Positions 24,596 through 33,745 of a stretch of 64,000 nucleotides of DNA are shown piece after piece. Location of the stretch: positions 1 to 64,000 of the forward strand of contig NZ_FSRQ01000001.1 of assembly GCF_900143185.1 (NCBI RefSeq), read 5' to 3'. Positions within the stretch are counted from its first letter, which is position 1; the number at the start of each line of letters is the position of its first letter. Made by a program: the position numbers and the translations under genes. The notes below the pieces were generated by a model. That model was not told the origin of the DNA. It did no database searches and saw only the letters and a program-made list of their open reading frames with translations. Origin of the DNA: Chryseobacterium scophthalmum. Lineage in GTDB: Bacteria; Bacteroidota; Bacteroidia; Flavobacteriales; Weeksellaceae.

Positions 24596-26272
24596 TTATT
24601 TTTTGATTACTTTGAATGGTTTGATGCTGCCATCATTCATTTTAAGATTAACGATGTATAAACCGGTTTTCAAATCTGAAAGGTTTATTTCTCTAGCAGG
24701 TACAAGAGATTTAACTTCTCTTCCTGAAATATCGTTTATGGAAATAGATTTGACTCCTTTAATATCAGAGATATTAAGAATACCTGAGAACGGATTCGGG
24801 TACACAGATAGATTTCCCGTTTTGTCAATATCAGAGACGGCTAAAGATTGCTGGGCATTTACTGTTAAGATGTGATCTTCTGATTGTCCATTTATTACAT
24901 TACTACAAGCTGAACTTAATGTTGCTAATTGAGTAGTATTGTTGGTAGTTGGGAAATAATTGGTTTTTATTCTCATTCTCAAATTACCTACGACAGCATT
25001 AGAAGGAACTGTAAAAGTTGCTGGTATAAGTGGGAAGTTGTTTGCAGTTGTACCAGTACCAGTTAAAGGAGTCGTAGTATTAAAAGCTTCATTGGTATCA
25101 TCAAAATCTCCGTCATTATTCCAATCGATAAAAAATGTGAGACCCATTCTGTTGGTGCCTGCAAAAACCTTTACATCCATAGTTACATTGTCGGCTTGAG
25201 TAACAGTAAAGTTTGTAGCATCCTGTAAGAAATATTCTTGTGGCAGTGTTGTAGGACCTGGGGTTGTACCTGAGACTTTTTCCAAGGTTCCAATTTTTAC
25301 TGAGGTAACTGGAAATTTATTAGCACTTGCATCTGCAGAAACACTACAATAGTCAAACTTATAAGTAACCGTATTGGAAACAGCATTCTGTCCTGAACTT
25401 GCGCACATTGTTTTTAATCTGTAAAGTATAGAACTTCCGAAATTTCCTGTTGGAGTAATACTTGAAGAAGGTGTGGTTGCAGAAGAAACATCACTCCATG
25501 AAGTTCCATTATCTATAGAACTCTGCCATTGATAGGTAATACCTCCACCTGCAGAAACTGCTAAAGCAGAAGTTGTAATTGGTGTTCCAGATTTTCCTAT
25601 ATATGAAGATAAACTAACAGTACCTGTATTGGGTGTTCCTGAGCAAGAGGTAGGAGCAACTCCCGTAATCTTAACATCATCAATACTCAAGCCTGGTTGT
25701 GTAGCAGTGGTTGTGTTAGCATAGAAAAGCCATCCGATGTAAATCACAGCATTTTCGGCTCCTGCCGGTAAAGCTAAATCTGTAATAGTCTGGGTTGTGG
25801 TCTGTCCTTGTAATTTGGTGCTTACAGGTATCCAATTGATCTTATCTATAGAGTATACTAATTGTCCGTAGTCCTGATCTGTTTCTCCTCCACATCGCCA
25901 TTTGTAAGATAATTTAAGGTTAGAGTACGAAGTGGTGTCTACCATACGATAAATTAAGGCTGCAAATCCTGTATTAGTTGCAGAAACATTTTGATATGAA
26001 CAGTTAACAGCAGTAGCTGAGGTGACGCCTGTGACCTGCATTGTTCTTACACTTATTAAATTAGAAGTACATCCACTTTGAACGTAAAAAGCATTATAAG
26101 GATAAACAGATAAAGTTCCAATGTTGGTTCCTGTCCAACTTCCTGTGGAGCCTGTAGTAACGGTGTCAAAATTGTCTTCTAAAAGTATTGTTTGCGCAGA
26201 AATGCCAATTCCAAATACTAAAAGGCATGATAGTAAAAAATTTCTCATAATTATTTTAAATTTATGTTTCAT
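24596..26272 (-). CDS. Secreted protein with GEVED domain and T9SS type A sorting signal
   Basis: This 558-residue exported protein has a signal peptide (MRNFLLSCLLVFGIGISAQ, possibly starting at 26248). A beta-sandwich module follows that describes a two-sided comparison (LEDNFDTVTTGS...), then an Ig-like stretch with QWQSSIDNGTSW. A GEVED domain has FFIDWNNDGDFDDTNEAF and RMRIKTNYFP. The C-terminus SVYPNPFSGILNIS...GLYIVNLKMNDGSIKPFKVIKK is a type A type IX secretion signal. The protein should be surface-exposed or released. No enzyme motif is seen, so adhesion or binding is an inference. Confidence 0.88.
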   Translation of the reverse strand: MKHKFKIIMRNFLLSCLLVFGIGISAQTILLEDNFDTVTTGSTGSWTGTNIGTLSVYPYNAFYVQSGCTSNLISVRTMQVTGVTSATAVNCSYQNVSATNTGFAALIYRMVDTTSYSNLKLSYKWRCGGETDQDYGQLVYSIDKINWIPVSTKLQGQTTTQTITDLALPAGAENAVIYIGWLFYANTTTATQPGLSIDDVKITGVAPTSCSGTPNTGTVSLSSYIGKSGTPITTSALAVSAGGGITYQWQSSIDNGTSWSDVSSATTPSSSITPTGNFGSSILYRLKTMCASSGQNAVSNTVTYKFDYCSVSADASANKFPVTSVKIGTLEKVSGTTPGPTTLPQEYFLQDATNFTVTQADNVTMDVKVFAGTNRMGLTFFIDWNNDGDFDDTNEAFNTTTPLTGTGTTANNFPLIPATFTVPSNAVVGNLRMRIKTNYFPTTNNTTQLATLSSACSNVINGQSEDHILTVNAQQSLAVSDIDKTGNLSVYPNPFSGILNISDIKGVKSISINDISGREVKSLVPAREINLSDLKTGLYIVNLKMNDGSIKPFKVIKK

Positions 26273-26683
26273 CTAATATATGAATTATTTTTAATGAATT
26301 AATATATTTTAACTAAAAATTATTAATTAAAAGTATTTTGTGTTGAATTTATTTTAAAATAATTGTTTATAAATATGTATTTTCAACAATATGTTGTTTA
26401 TGTTTTAAATTTTGATAATAATAATTATTAAATATTCTTTTTATTTTTTTAATTAAAAAGAATGGATTATTATCAGGTTAAAAAAGGTGTCTTCAATAAG
26501 TTTTGTGTAAATTATTGCTAATAATATTTTAAGAAGTTATTTTATATTTACGATCACAAATATGAAATTGCAATAATTAAAAAGCTGGTATTTAGAGTCG
26601 GTTATTAATTTTCAACATTTCATTTTCAATAATTCCAAAAAAAATCCCGACTTTTGCAACCCTTCCAATAATCCCGACTATTC
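26273..26683. other. AT-rich intergenic region, no gene seen
   Basis: These ~410 bases are strongly AT-rich, lie between divergent genes and should contain both promoters. No repeat, hairpin or credible small ORF was recognised. Confidence 0.5.
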
Positions 26684-28807
26684 ATGAAACTTTGTATTGC
26701 CGAAAAACCCAGTGTTGCCAGAGATATTGCCAAAGTATTGGGCGCAACCATGCCCAAACAAGGCTATATGGAAGGAAATGGCTATTGTGTAACATGGACT
26801 TTCGGACATTTGTGCACCTTAAAAGAACCTCACGATTACGGTCCGCAATACAAATCCTGGAATTTGTTTTTGCTGCCAATTATTCCTCAAAGTTTCGGAA
26901 TCAAATTAATTCCTAATAAAGGCGTTGAAAATCAGTTTAAAGTAATAGAAAAATTAGTAGCCGAATGTGATGAGGTTATCAATTGCGGGGATGCCGGTCA
27001 AGAGGGAGAACTTATTCAAAGATGGGTTTTGCAGAAAGCAAAATGCGATAAACCTGTACAGCGTTTGTGGATCTCGTCTTTGACAGAAGAAGCGATCAAG
27101 GAAGGTTTTGAAAAATTGAAACCAGCCGAAGATTACAAAAATCTTTATCTAGCAGGAAATGCAAGAGCAATAGGAGACTGGTTGTTGGGAATCAATGCAA
27201 CACGACTTTTCACTAAAAAATTTGGTGGAAATAAAGCGGTTTTATCGATTGGAAGAGTGCAAACTCCGACTTTGGCGATGTTGGTTCAGCGTCAGAAAGA
27301 AATTGATGCGTTCTCAACCGAAGAATATTGGGAACTGAAAACCAAATATCGTGACGTTATTTTCAACGCAGCGATTGACCGTTTAAAAACATTAGACCGA
27401 GCTGAAAAAGGTTTGGAATATCTAAAGCTGAATGCTTTTGAAATTCTTTCATTTGAAATTAAAGAAGGAAAAGAAAAGAATCCAAGACTTTTTGATTTGA
27501 CCGGACTTCAGGTAGAAGCCAATAAAAAGTTTGGGTATTCTGCAGACAGCACTTTAAAATATATTCAGAGTCTTTACGAGAAAAAGCACGTGACTTATCC
27601 GCGTGTTGATACGACGTATCTATCGGAAAGCTTATATCCGAAAATTGGAGGGATTCTTCAAAGTATGGTTATTTACAAAGATTTGATTTCACCTTTGCTG
27701 GAACAGCCGATTCCAAAATCGAAAGCGGTGTTTGATGATGCAAAAGTAACCGATCACCACGCAATTATTCCGACCGAAATTCCGCCTTCTCACAATTTAA
27801 CGAGAGAAGAGAAAATGATTTATGATTTAATTGCGAAGCGTTTTATCGCCGTTTTTTATCCTGAATGTAAAATTTCAAATACTTTGGTTGAAGCGCAGGT
27901 TGGAACAATTCCTTTTAAAACAAGCGGAAGACAGATTCTTGAACCGGGTTGGAGAGCAGTTTATGCAAGAGATGCCAAAGAAGAACCGACCGATAAAGAA
28001 AAAGATAAGGAAGAAGAACAGACGATTCCTGAATTTAAAGTTGGGGAAACCGGACCACACGAACCGATGATTCATCAGGGGAAAACTTCGCCACCAAAGC
28101 CCTACACCGAAGCAACTTTGCTTCGAGCGATGGAAACTGCCGGAAAACAAGTCGATGACGAAGAACTTCGTGAAATGCTCAAAAATAACGGAATCGGAAG
28201 ACCGTCAACCCGTGCAAACATTATCGAAACACTTTTCAAAAGAAAATATATTGAAAAGAAAAGAAAAAATCTTATCGCTACCCAAACCGGAATTCAATTG
28301 ATTGATACCATCGAAGACGAATTGCTGAAAAGCCCGGAATTAACAGGGGAATGGGAATTAAAACTTCGTAAAATTGAAAGTGGTGAATACGAAGCTAATC
28401 AGTTCAAAGATGAATTGATACAAATGGTGACCGAATTGACCAAAAAAGTAGTCGACGGAAAAGCAAAAGTTTTCACTTTACATGAAGAAAAAGAAGAAGT
28501 TAAGGAAAAGAAAAAACGTGAGCCAGCCGTAAAAAAAGAATTACAGTCTTGGGAAGAAACACAATGCCCAAAATGCAAATCACACAATCTGATGAAAGGT
28601 AAAACCGCAGTCGGATGTTCCGATTTTAAAAACTGCGGCTTTAAAGTTTCATTTGATATTTTCGGTAAAAAACTTTCCGATAAACAATTGATGGATTTAG
28701 TTTTAAAAGGAAAAACTTCAAAATTAAAAGGATTCACAACACATCCCGAGAGTTTAACGGAAGGAATTGTTTCGATATCACCTGAATTTCTAACAGTTTT
28801 ACTATAA
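26684..28807 (+). CDS. topB: DNA topoisomerase III
   Basis: This 707-residue type IA topoisomerase has a toprim domain opening KLCIAEKPSVARDIAKVLG with the metal motif GDAGQEGEL near residue 98. The active-site Tyr is in HVTYPRVDTTYLS, with GIGRPSTRANIIETL later. A C-terminal insert rich in Lys and Glu precedes a single zinc ribbon (CPKCKSHNLMKGKTAVGC). It nicks and passes single-stranded DNA to relax or decatenate. The motif reads YPRVD where YPRTD is common. Neighbours do not suggest a plasmid or ICE context, although such elements often carry extra topB genes. Confidence 0.94.
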   Translation: MKLCIAEKPSVARDIAKVLGATMPKQGYMEGNGYCVTWTFGHLCTLKEPHDYGPQYKSWNLFLLPIIPQSFGIKLIPNKGVENQFKVIEKLVAECDEVINCGDAGQEGELIQRWVLQKAKCDKPVQRLWISSLTEEAIKEGFEKLKPAEDYKNLYLAGNARAIGDWLLGINATRLFTKKFGGNKAVLSIGRVQTPTLAMLVQRQKEIDAFSTEEYWELKTKYRDVIFNAAIDRLKTLDRAEKGLEYLKLNAFEILSFEIKEGKEKNPRLFDLTGLQVEANKKFGYSADSTLKYIQSLYEKKHVTYPRVDTTYLSESLYPKIGGILQSMVIYKDLISPLLEQPIPKSKAVFDDAKVTDHHAIIPTEIPPSHNLTREEKMIYDLIAKRFIAVFYPECKISNTLVEAQVGTIPFKTSGRQILEPGWRAVYARDAKEEPTDKEKDKEEEQTIPEFKVGETGPHEPMIHQGKTSPPKPYTEATLLRAMETAGKQVDDEELREMLKNNGIGRPSTRANIIETLFKRKYIEKKRKNLIATQTGIQLIDTIEDELLKSPELTGEWELKLRKIESGEYEANQFKDELIQMVTELTKKVVDGKAKVFTLHEEKEEVKEKKKREPAVKKELQSWEETQCPKCKSHNLMKGKTAVGCSDFKNCGFKVSFDIFGKKLSDKQLMDLVLKGKTSKLKGFTTHPESLTEGIVSISPEFLTVLL

Positions 28808-28811
28808 TTAA

Positions 28812-28841
28812 GGCTGGAAGATGGATGTCTGAAGCTGGAGG
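28812..28841. repeat. GGCTGGAAGATGGATG...GAAGCTGGAGG repeat
   Basis: This copy of the dispersed GGAAGCTGGA family faces an inverted copy at 28917-28942. Together they could form a long stem between the convergent topB and HhH genes and act as a terminator. Confidence 0.5.
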
Positions 28842-28916
28842 TTTATTTAGCTATCAAATCAGGAATTGTTCAACTAGTGAAAGTTTTGAATGCCTAAGAA
28901 AAATGGCTCTCGTCGG

Positions 28917-28942
28917 ACTTCCATCATCAAGCTTCCATCATT
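28917..28942. repeat. Inverted copy of the GGAAGCTGGA repeat
   Basis: The sequence around CTTCCATCATCAAGCTTCC is the reverse-complement form of the word at 28812-28841. Confidence 0.5.
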
Positions 28943-30250
28943 CTACTTTAAATAAAGCCTCATCCTCGCTTCATATTCTGGCTTAGTTTTCAATAACTTC
29001 CAGATTTTTTTATCATCGGGATTGCTGATTCTGTAATAAATAATTTTGTCTGCGGAATATTTGAAATAAGGATGGTTTTTCAGCCATTCTTCGGGTGCAT
29101 CAACGAGAGTATATCGTTCAACTTTTGAATTATCGAGTGGAGTAATGCTTAATAATTTTTGAACCAATTCCTTATCAATATTGTAGGTTTCCATGATTTG
29201 TTCTTTGGTCATAAATCCGCCTAGTTTTTTTCTGAAACCGATCATTGAACCTGCACTTTTCTCATCCAAACCAAATTCTAAAAGCTGTTTAAACGTAATT
29301 GAATTCATATCTGTTTTTGAAAAATCAGTTTTTTCCTGTTTTGGTTCAGGTTTTTTATCATCAGAGTTTTTCGCCATTGTAGAAGCATTCAGTCTGATGA
29401 AAGGTTTTAATTCTTCAAACTTTTCTGCAGAAATAACAAAGCAATTTTTAATATCTTCTAAAGTTTTAAAACTTCCTTTCAGATTTCTGTCACGGTAATT
29501 CACGATTACATTTGCCTGTTTTTCTGAAAATCCTAAAGCCATCCAACCTTTTACATCCAAAGTATTTGGGTCAAAGATGGTTTGTGCTGTTTTAGTTTTA
29601 GATGAATTAGACTTTTCAGCATAAGTATTGAAATTCGCTGGAGTTTTTGCGGGAAGAATTAAATAAGGCTCAAGTTTCGCATAGTTTTCTTCATTAATGA
29701 TAAAGCATTCTTTGAATTTCTCTTTACTCACAAAGCTTCCGCCTAAGTAATTTTTATATTTCAGAATTGCAGCGGCTTGTTTTTCAGAGAATCCCATGTT
29801 TTCCCAATCGGTTTGTGAAAGTTGATCAGGATTAAATTTTCTTGTGATATTTAAAGATTTCTTCTCATAAGTTTTAAAACCTGAATTTCCGGATTTTGCT
29901 TCCAGATTGGTTTCAGGTAATAAAATAAAAGAACTCAACTGAGAATATTTTTCTTCCGAAACGGCAAAGCATTTTTTGAGTTGCTCTTTTGAAAGGAATT
30001 TTCCGCCAACAATTTTCTTGTATTTTAAAATTGTTGCGGTTTGTTTTTCAGAAAATCCGAGCTTTTGCCATTGATTTTCATCTAAATCGTTGGGATCAAA
30101 TTCAGATAAAGATTCTACAGGTAAACTTTCAGAAATAAATGTGACTTCGGGAAAAGGCTTGTCGGATTTGTCTGTATATTTTTGAAATCCAAGTAGAACA
30201 AGCAATAACATTCCGAGAAATGCCATCTTTTGATAGTAATTTTTTTTCAT
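28943..30250 (-). CDS. Exported protein with four tandem helix-hairpin-helix repeats
   Basis: This 435-residue protein begins with a hydrophobic segment (MAFLGMLLLVLLGFQ), an anchor or signal peptide. Four repeats follow, each ~65-75 residues: LGFSEKQTATILKYKKIVGGKF, then GFSEKQAAAILKYKNYLGGSF, GFSEKQANVIVNYRDRNLKGSF and GLDEKSAGSMIGFRKKLGGFM. These are ComEA-like HhH units that bind DNA backbone without sequence preference. The C-terminal ~40 residues are basic and aromatic. A role with DNA outside the cytoplasm, as in uptake or biofilm, is inferred. No competence gene is adjacent. Confidence 0.85.
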   Translation of the reverse strand: MKKNYYQKMAFLGMLLLVLLGFQKYTDKSDKPFPEVTFISESLPVESLSEFDPNDLDENQWQKLGFSEKQTATILKYKKIVGGKFLSKEQLKKCFAVSEEKYSQLSSFILLPETNLEAKSGNSGFKTYEKKSLNITRKFNPDQLSQTDWENMGFSEKQAAAILKYKNYLGGSFVSKEKFKECFIINEENYAKLEPYLILPAKTPANFNTYAEKSNSSKTKTAQTIFDPNTLDVKGWMALGFSEKQANVIVNYRDRNLKGSFKTLEDIKNCFVISAEKFEELKPFIRLNASTMAKNSDDKKPEPKQEKTDFSKTDMNSITFKQLLEFGLDEKSAGSMIGFRKKLGGFMTKEQIMETYNIDKELVQKLLSITPLDNSKVERYTLVDAPEEWLKNHPYFKYSADKIIYYRISNPDDKKIWKLLKTKPEYEARMRLYLK

Positions 30251-30521
30251 CGTTGAATATTTATGTTTTGGTTGACTTCGATTTACCGAAATCAGAATAC
30301 AATAAAGTTATGAATTAATTTAATTCACAAGCTTATAAAATGAAAAAAAGAATAATTAAATAATTGTTTTACAGGGAAATGTAAAGGATGGTTGATGTTC
30401 TGGAGAAATGGTTTTTTTTAGATTTTTTCTACAAAAGAGTCAATTAACTTTAATATAATAAAGCCAACATCTCGAAAGTTTTTGAATTGATTGTGAGTGT
30501 ATTTATACCCAAAAAGTAAAC

Positions 30522-30692
30522 TTAAGAATCACTTTTTTTGTGAATGAAAATTTGGACAAGTGATACGACAAAGATTCCAATCAAAGCGGCCATTAAGTAA
30601 GTATTCACATTAAAAATAGCTCCGACAATTATAAGAAATAATGAGACTCCGGCCAGAGTTTTTAAATGTTTTCTGTGTTTTACTTTAATCAT
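30522..30692 (-). CDS. Small two-helix membrane protein
   Basis: A 56-codon ORF reads MIKVKHRKHLKTLAG followed by a hydrophobic stretch, a short loop with FNVNTY, a second hydrophobic stretch and a basic tail (HKKSDS). Its start is 14 bp after the stop of the MerR gene on the same strand, so co-transcription is likely. It is too short for usual gene-length cut-offs and easily missed. The function is unknown; the basic N-terminus and two membrane segments suggest an inner-membrane peptide. Confidence 0.65.
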   Translation of the reverse strand: MIKVKHRKHLKTLAGVSLFLIIVGAIFNVNTYLMAALIGIFVVSLVQIFIHKKSDS

Positions 30693-30706
30693 TTGATATT
30701 ACGTTT

Positions 30707-31051
30707 TTATTCAGAATCTTTTTCTACCAAAGAATCTTTGAGCTTAAGCAACTCTGCTTTTACGAATTCTAAGCGGTCAATTAAAGTTACGGTTTCAGAA
30801 ATTTTTGAGTTGGTTGTTAACGCAATTCTTGCTCCATCAAGCGTATAACCTTTTTCTTTAACCAAATGATAGATGATTTTCAGATTTTTAATGTCTTCGG
30901 GAGTGAAGTATCGGTTTCCCTTTTTGTTTTTTTTTGGTTTGATGATCGGGAATTCTTGTTCCCAATATCTTATCAATGAAGCGTTTACATCGAAAGCTTT
31001 CGCAACTTCTCCTATCGAATAATACAGTTTGTCGGGTAAATTTGTCTTCAT
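30707..31051 (-). CDS. MerR family transcriptional regulator
   Basis: This 114-residue protein has the MerR winged helix at ~8-75: YSIGEVAKAFDVNASLIRYWEQEFPIIKPKKNKKGNRYFTPEDI. A short C-terminal coil follows. There is no ligand domain, as in small MerR-like proteins. The frame is open to 31150, but the start MKTNLPDKLYYSIGEVA at 31051 fits the fold. A 56-aa membrane protein follows directly. The target is unknown. The gene diverges from an AraC regulator. Confidence 0.88.
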   Translation of the reverse strand: MKTNLPDKLYYSIGEVAKAFDVNASLIRYWEQEFPIIKPKKNKKGNRYFTPEDIKNLKIIYHLVKEKGYTLDGARIALTTNSKISETVTLIDRLEFVKAELLKLKDSLVEKDSE

Positions 31052-31165
31052 TATAAAATCCTGAAAAATCAAAGATAAATATTTTTTAAGCTTTACTACA
31101 AATACACGTTGTAAAATGTGCAGTTTAAGCGTATTTTTGTTCTCTTTCACACTTAATCAATCAGG

Positions 31166-32044
31166 ATGAATTCTATCTCGGTATTGCATATCAATCTTTT
31201 TCAGTCAGAGAAAAATGCTCCGGATTTTTATTTCAATACGCTGAAAAATCATTTGATTTCGAGTCATAAGCATATCGAGAAACCACATCGTCATGATTTT
31301 TATGTAACCGTTATTTTCACTAAAGGAAGCGGAATTCATGAAATAGATTTTCAAAAATACAGCGTTTCTGAAGGGAGCCTATTTTTTCTTTCTCCGGGAC
31401 AGGTTCACAGTTGGGAACTTTCTCCGGATACCGATGGTTATATTTTCTTTTTTTCTCAGCCTTATTACGAAATGCATTATGTTAATCAGAAGCTGAAAAA
31501 TTTCCCGTTTTTTAACTCTCCGAGTTTTCCGAGAAAGCTTCAGCTTCAATCTGATGAATTGACAGATATGATTCGCCTTTTTGAGGATATTGGAAGCGAG
31601 CATGAGTCTCAGAATGTAATGAAACAGGGATTTATACTTTCACTTATTTCTCAAATTTATATTCAGTCGGTAAGAGAGTTTGCTAAAGATGATGAAAAAA
31701 CTTCAGCAACAAGTGTATCTTATTTTAAACACTATCAGGATTTTGAAAACTTGCTGGAAGAATCTTTTACGTCTCAAAAATCGATTTCTTTTTATGCTTC
31801 ACAACTCAATATTTCGGCAAAGCATCTTAACAGAATTACACAGACAGTTATGCAAAAAACTGCTTCTGAGATTATTACCGAAAGAGTAATTCTTGAAGCT
31901 AAAAGAATGCTCATTTATCTTGATGAAGGTCTTGTGGAAATTGCTTTCAGATTGGGGTATGAAGAGTATTCTTATTTTGCGAGGATGTTCCGTAAAAACT
32001 CAGGGATTACACCCTCGCAATTTATTAAAAATCATAAAAACTAA
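31166..32044 (+). CDS. AraC family regulator with N-terminal cupin
   Basis: This 292-residue protein has an N-terminal cupin-like domain (HRHDFYVTVIFTKGSGIHEIDF, LFFLSPGQVHSWEL) that would bind a ligand. The C-terminal double helix-turn-helix ends with EEYSYFARMFRKNSGITPSQF, the AraC signature. It is divergent from the MerR gene (115 bp apart) and convergent with ccoG. The inducer and targets are unknown. Confidence 0.9.
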   Translation: MNSISVLHINLFQSEKNAPDFYFNTLKNHLISSHKHIEKPHRHDFYVTVIFTKGSGIHEIDFQKYSVSEGSLFFLSPGQVHSWELSPDTDGYIFFFSQPYYEMHYVNQKLKNFPFFNSPSFPRKLQLQSDELTDMIRLFEDIGSEHESQNVMKQGFILSLISQIYIQSVREFAKDDEKTSATSVSYFKHYQDFENLLEESFTSQKSISFYASQLNISAKHLNRITQTVMQKTASEIITERVILEAKRMLIYLDEGLVEIAFRLGYEEYSYFARMFRKNSGITPSQFIKNHKN

Positions 32045-32048
32045 TCTT

Positions 32049-33491
32049 TTACAATGCGAGTTTAAAAGGTCCTTCAAATGTTGTTTCGAAAGTATCTAAA
32101 ACTTCATTTTTTTCATCTAAAACAGCGATGGTTAAATTTTGTTTGGAAGATTTAATTTCATTTTCCGGAAAAGCAATTCCAATAGATCCTTTAAGAATTT
32201 GATCACCTTTTAATGTGATTTTGCTTGGTCCTGAAGAAATAATTTCGGCATGATCAGGGTGTGTCACTTTTATGGTAATTACTTTTTTCTCATTGGTTTT
32301 ATTCAGAAAAGTATAGGTGAAATTATTGATGATTTTTCCGTCTCTCACAAAGAATGTAGAGCCTGCAGGTTTTATAAATTTTGCTTCCATAGAACCTCTG
32401 TCGTTTAATAAAAATCCTAAAAATCCTATCAATAACGCCAGAAAAATTGTGGTAATAATCATTCTTGAAGTTATTCCGAGTTTTTTTCCGGTTTCAATTT
32501 CTGCTTCTGTGGCATAACGCACCAATCCGGTTGGTAAACCTACTTTTACCATTACCTCATCACAAGCGTCAATACAGGCAGTGCAGTTGACGCATTCTAA
32601 TTGCTGACCGTTTCTGATGTCAATTCCTGTTGGACAAACCACGACACATTGTCCGCAATCGATACAGTCACCTTTTCCTGAAGATTTTCTGTCTTCTCCG
32701 TTTCTCCATTTGGCGCGAGCTTCTCCTCTCTTTGTATCGTAATATACATTGATGGTCTGCTTGTCGATTAATACGCCCTGTAATCTTCCATAAGGACAAA
32801 TCAAAGTACAGACTTGCTCACGCAACCAAGTGAAAACAAAATAAAAAACCAATGAAAAAGACAGCATTGCCGTAAAATGCAAAGGGTTTTCTAATGGTCC
32901 TTCCTGAATGATTTTAAAAATATTTTCGTAGCCAACAATGTACATAAACATAAAGTGGGAAATAATCACTGACATGATAAAGAAAACAGACCATTTTAAA
33001 ACTCTTTTTCTTATTTTTTCGGAATCCCAGCTTTGTCTGTCGAGTTTCATCTGTTTGTTACGGTCACCTTCAATCCAATATTCTATTTTTCGGAATACCA
33101 TTTCCATGAAAACCGTTTGCGGACACAGCCATCCACAAAATATTCTTCCGAAAACCACCGTAAATAGCATCACAAAAATGACAGAGATCACTGCTCCTAA
33201 AGCTAAAATAAAAAAATCCTGCAGGTAAAATGACTGACCAAGAATGAAGAATTTTCTATCGATAAGATTGATTAAAAGAAACGGGTTGTTGTTAATTTTT
33301 AAAAACGGAATTCCAAAAAATAAAGCTAATAAAACATAACTTGTATAATCTCTGTAATTGGTAAACTTACCTTTTGGCTTTCTTGGGAAAACCCATTTCC
33401 GTTTTCCTGTGTCGTCCATTGTTCCTACAGAATCTCTGAAAGCCTCACCATCACTTCCCGGAATTTTTATATTACCTTGCTGAATGCTCAT
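32049..33491 (-). CDS. ccoG: Cytochrome c oxidase accessory protein CcoG (FixG/RdxA)
   Basis: This 480-residue membrane ferredoxin has 5 hydrophobic segments. A double 4Fe-4S region near residues 265-305 reads CIDCGQCVVVCPTGIDIRN and CVNCTACIDACDEVM, preceded by CPYGRLQ. A C-terminal Ig-like domain ends the protein. Family members assist copper loading of cbb3 oxidase. The length and cysteines match. No ccoNOP genes are in the window, so it appears detached from its oxidase locus here. The upstream intergenic region (33492-33745) may carry regulatory sites, but none was clear. Confidence 0.94.
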   Translation of the reverse strand: MSIQQGNIKIPGSDGEAFRDSVGTMDDTGKRKWVFPRKPKGKFTNYRDYTSYVLLALFFGIPFLKINNNPFLLINLIDRKFFILGQSFYLQDFFILALGAVISVIFVMLFTVVFGRIFCGWLCPQTVFMEMVFRKIEYWIEGDRNKQMKLDRQSWDSEKIRKRVLKWSVFFIMSVIISHFMFMYIVGYENIFKIIQEGPLENPLHFTAMLSFSLVFYFVFTWLREQVCTLICPYGRLQGVLIDKQTINVYYDTKRGEARAKWRNGEDRKSSGKGDCIDCGQCVVVCPTGIDIRNGQQLECVNCTACIDACDEVMVKVGLPTGLVRYATEAEIETGKKLGITSRMIITTIFLALLIGFLGFLLNDRGSMEAKFIKPAGSTFFVRDGKIINNFTYTFLNKTNEKKVITIKVTHPDHAEIISSGPSKITLKGDQILKGSIGIAFPENEIKSSKQNLTIAVLDEKNEVLDTFETTFEGPFKLAL

Positions 33492-33745
33492 CTTTTGAAT
33501 TTTATTGAATTAAAAGGACTTTTTTAGATAATTAATAAATCATTTCTGAAGTAATAATGAGTCTAAATTCCCTCACTAAAGATGATACAAAGCTCTTGAT
33601 TTTAAGGTTTAATAAATAATATTAAACACTTACAGAATAGTACAAAAAGGACATTTTGTTATTTGTAGTTAAACTAAATAAATGGTTATATAAAATTGGC
33701 TAAACTTTTTACAAATCGTAAATTGTATGCCTTAAATTTATAGAA

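Noticed and set aside
26684..28807. Topoisomerase III as a sign of an integrative element
   Set aside because: No relaxase, conjugation or integrase gene is nearby, so topB is treated as chromosomal.
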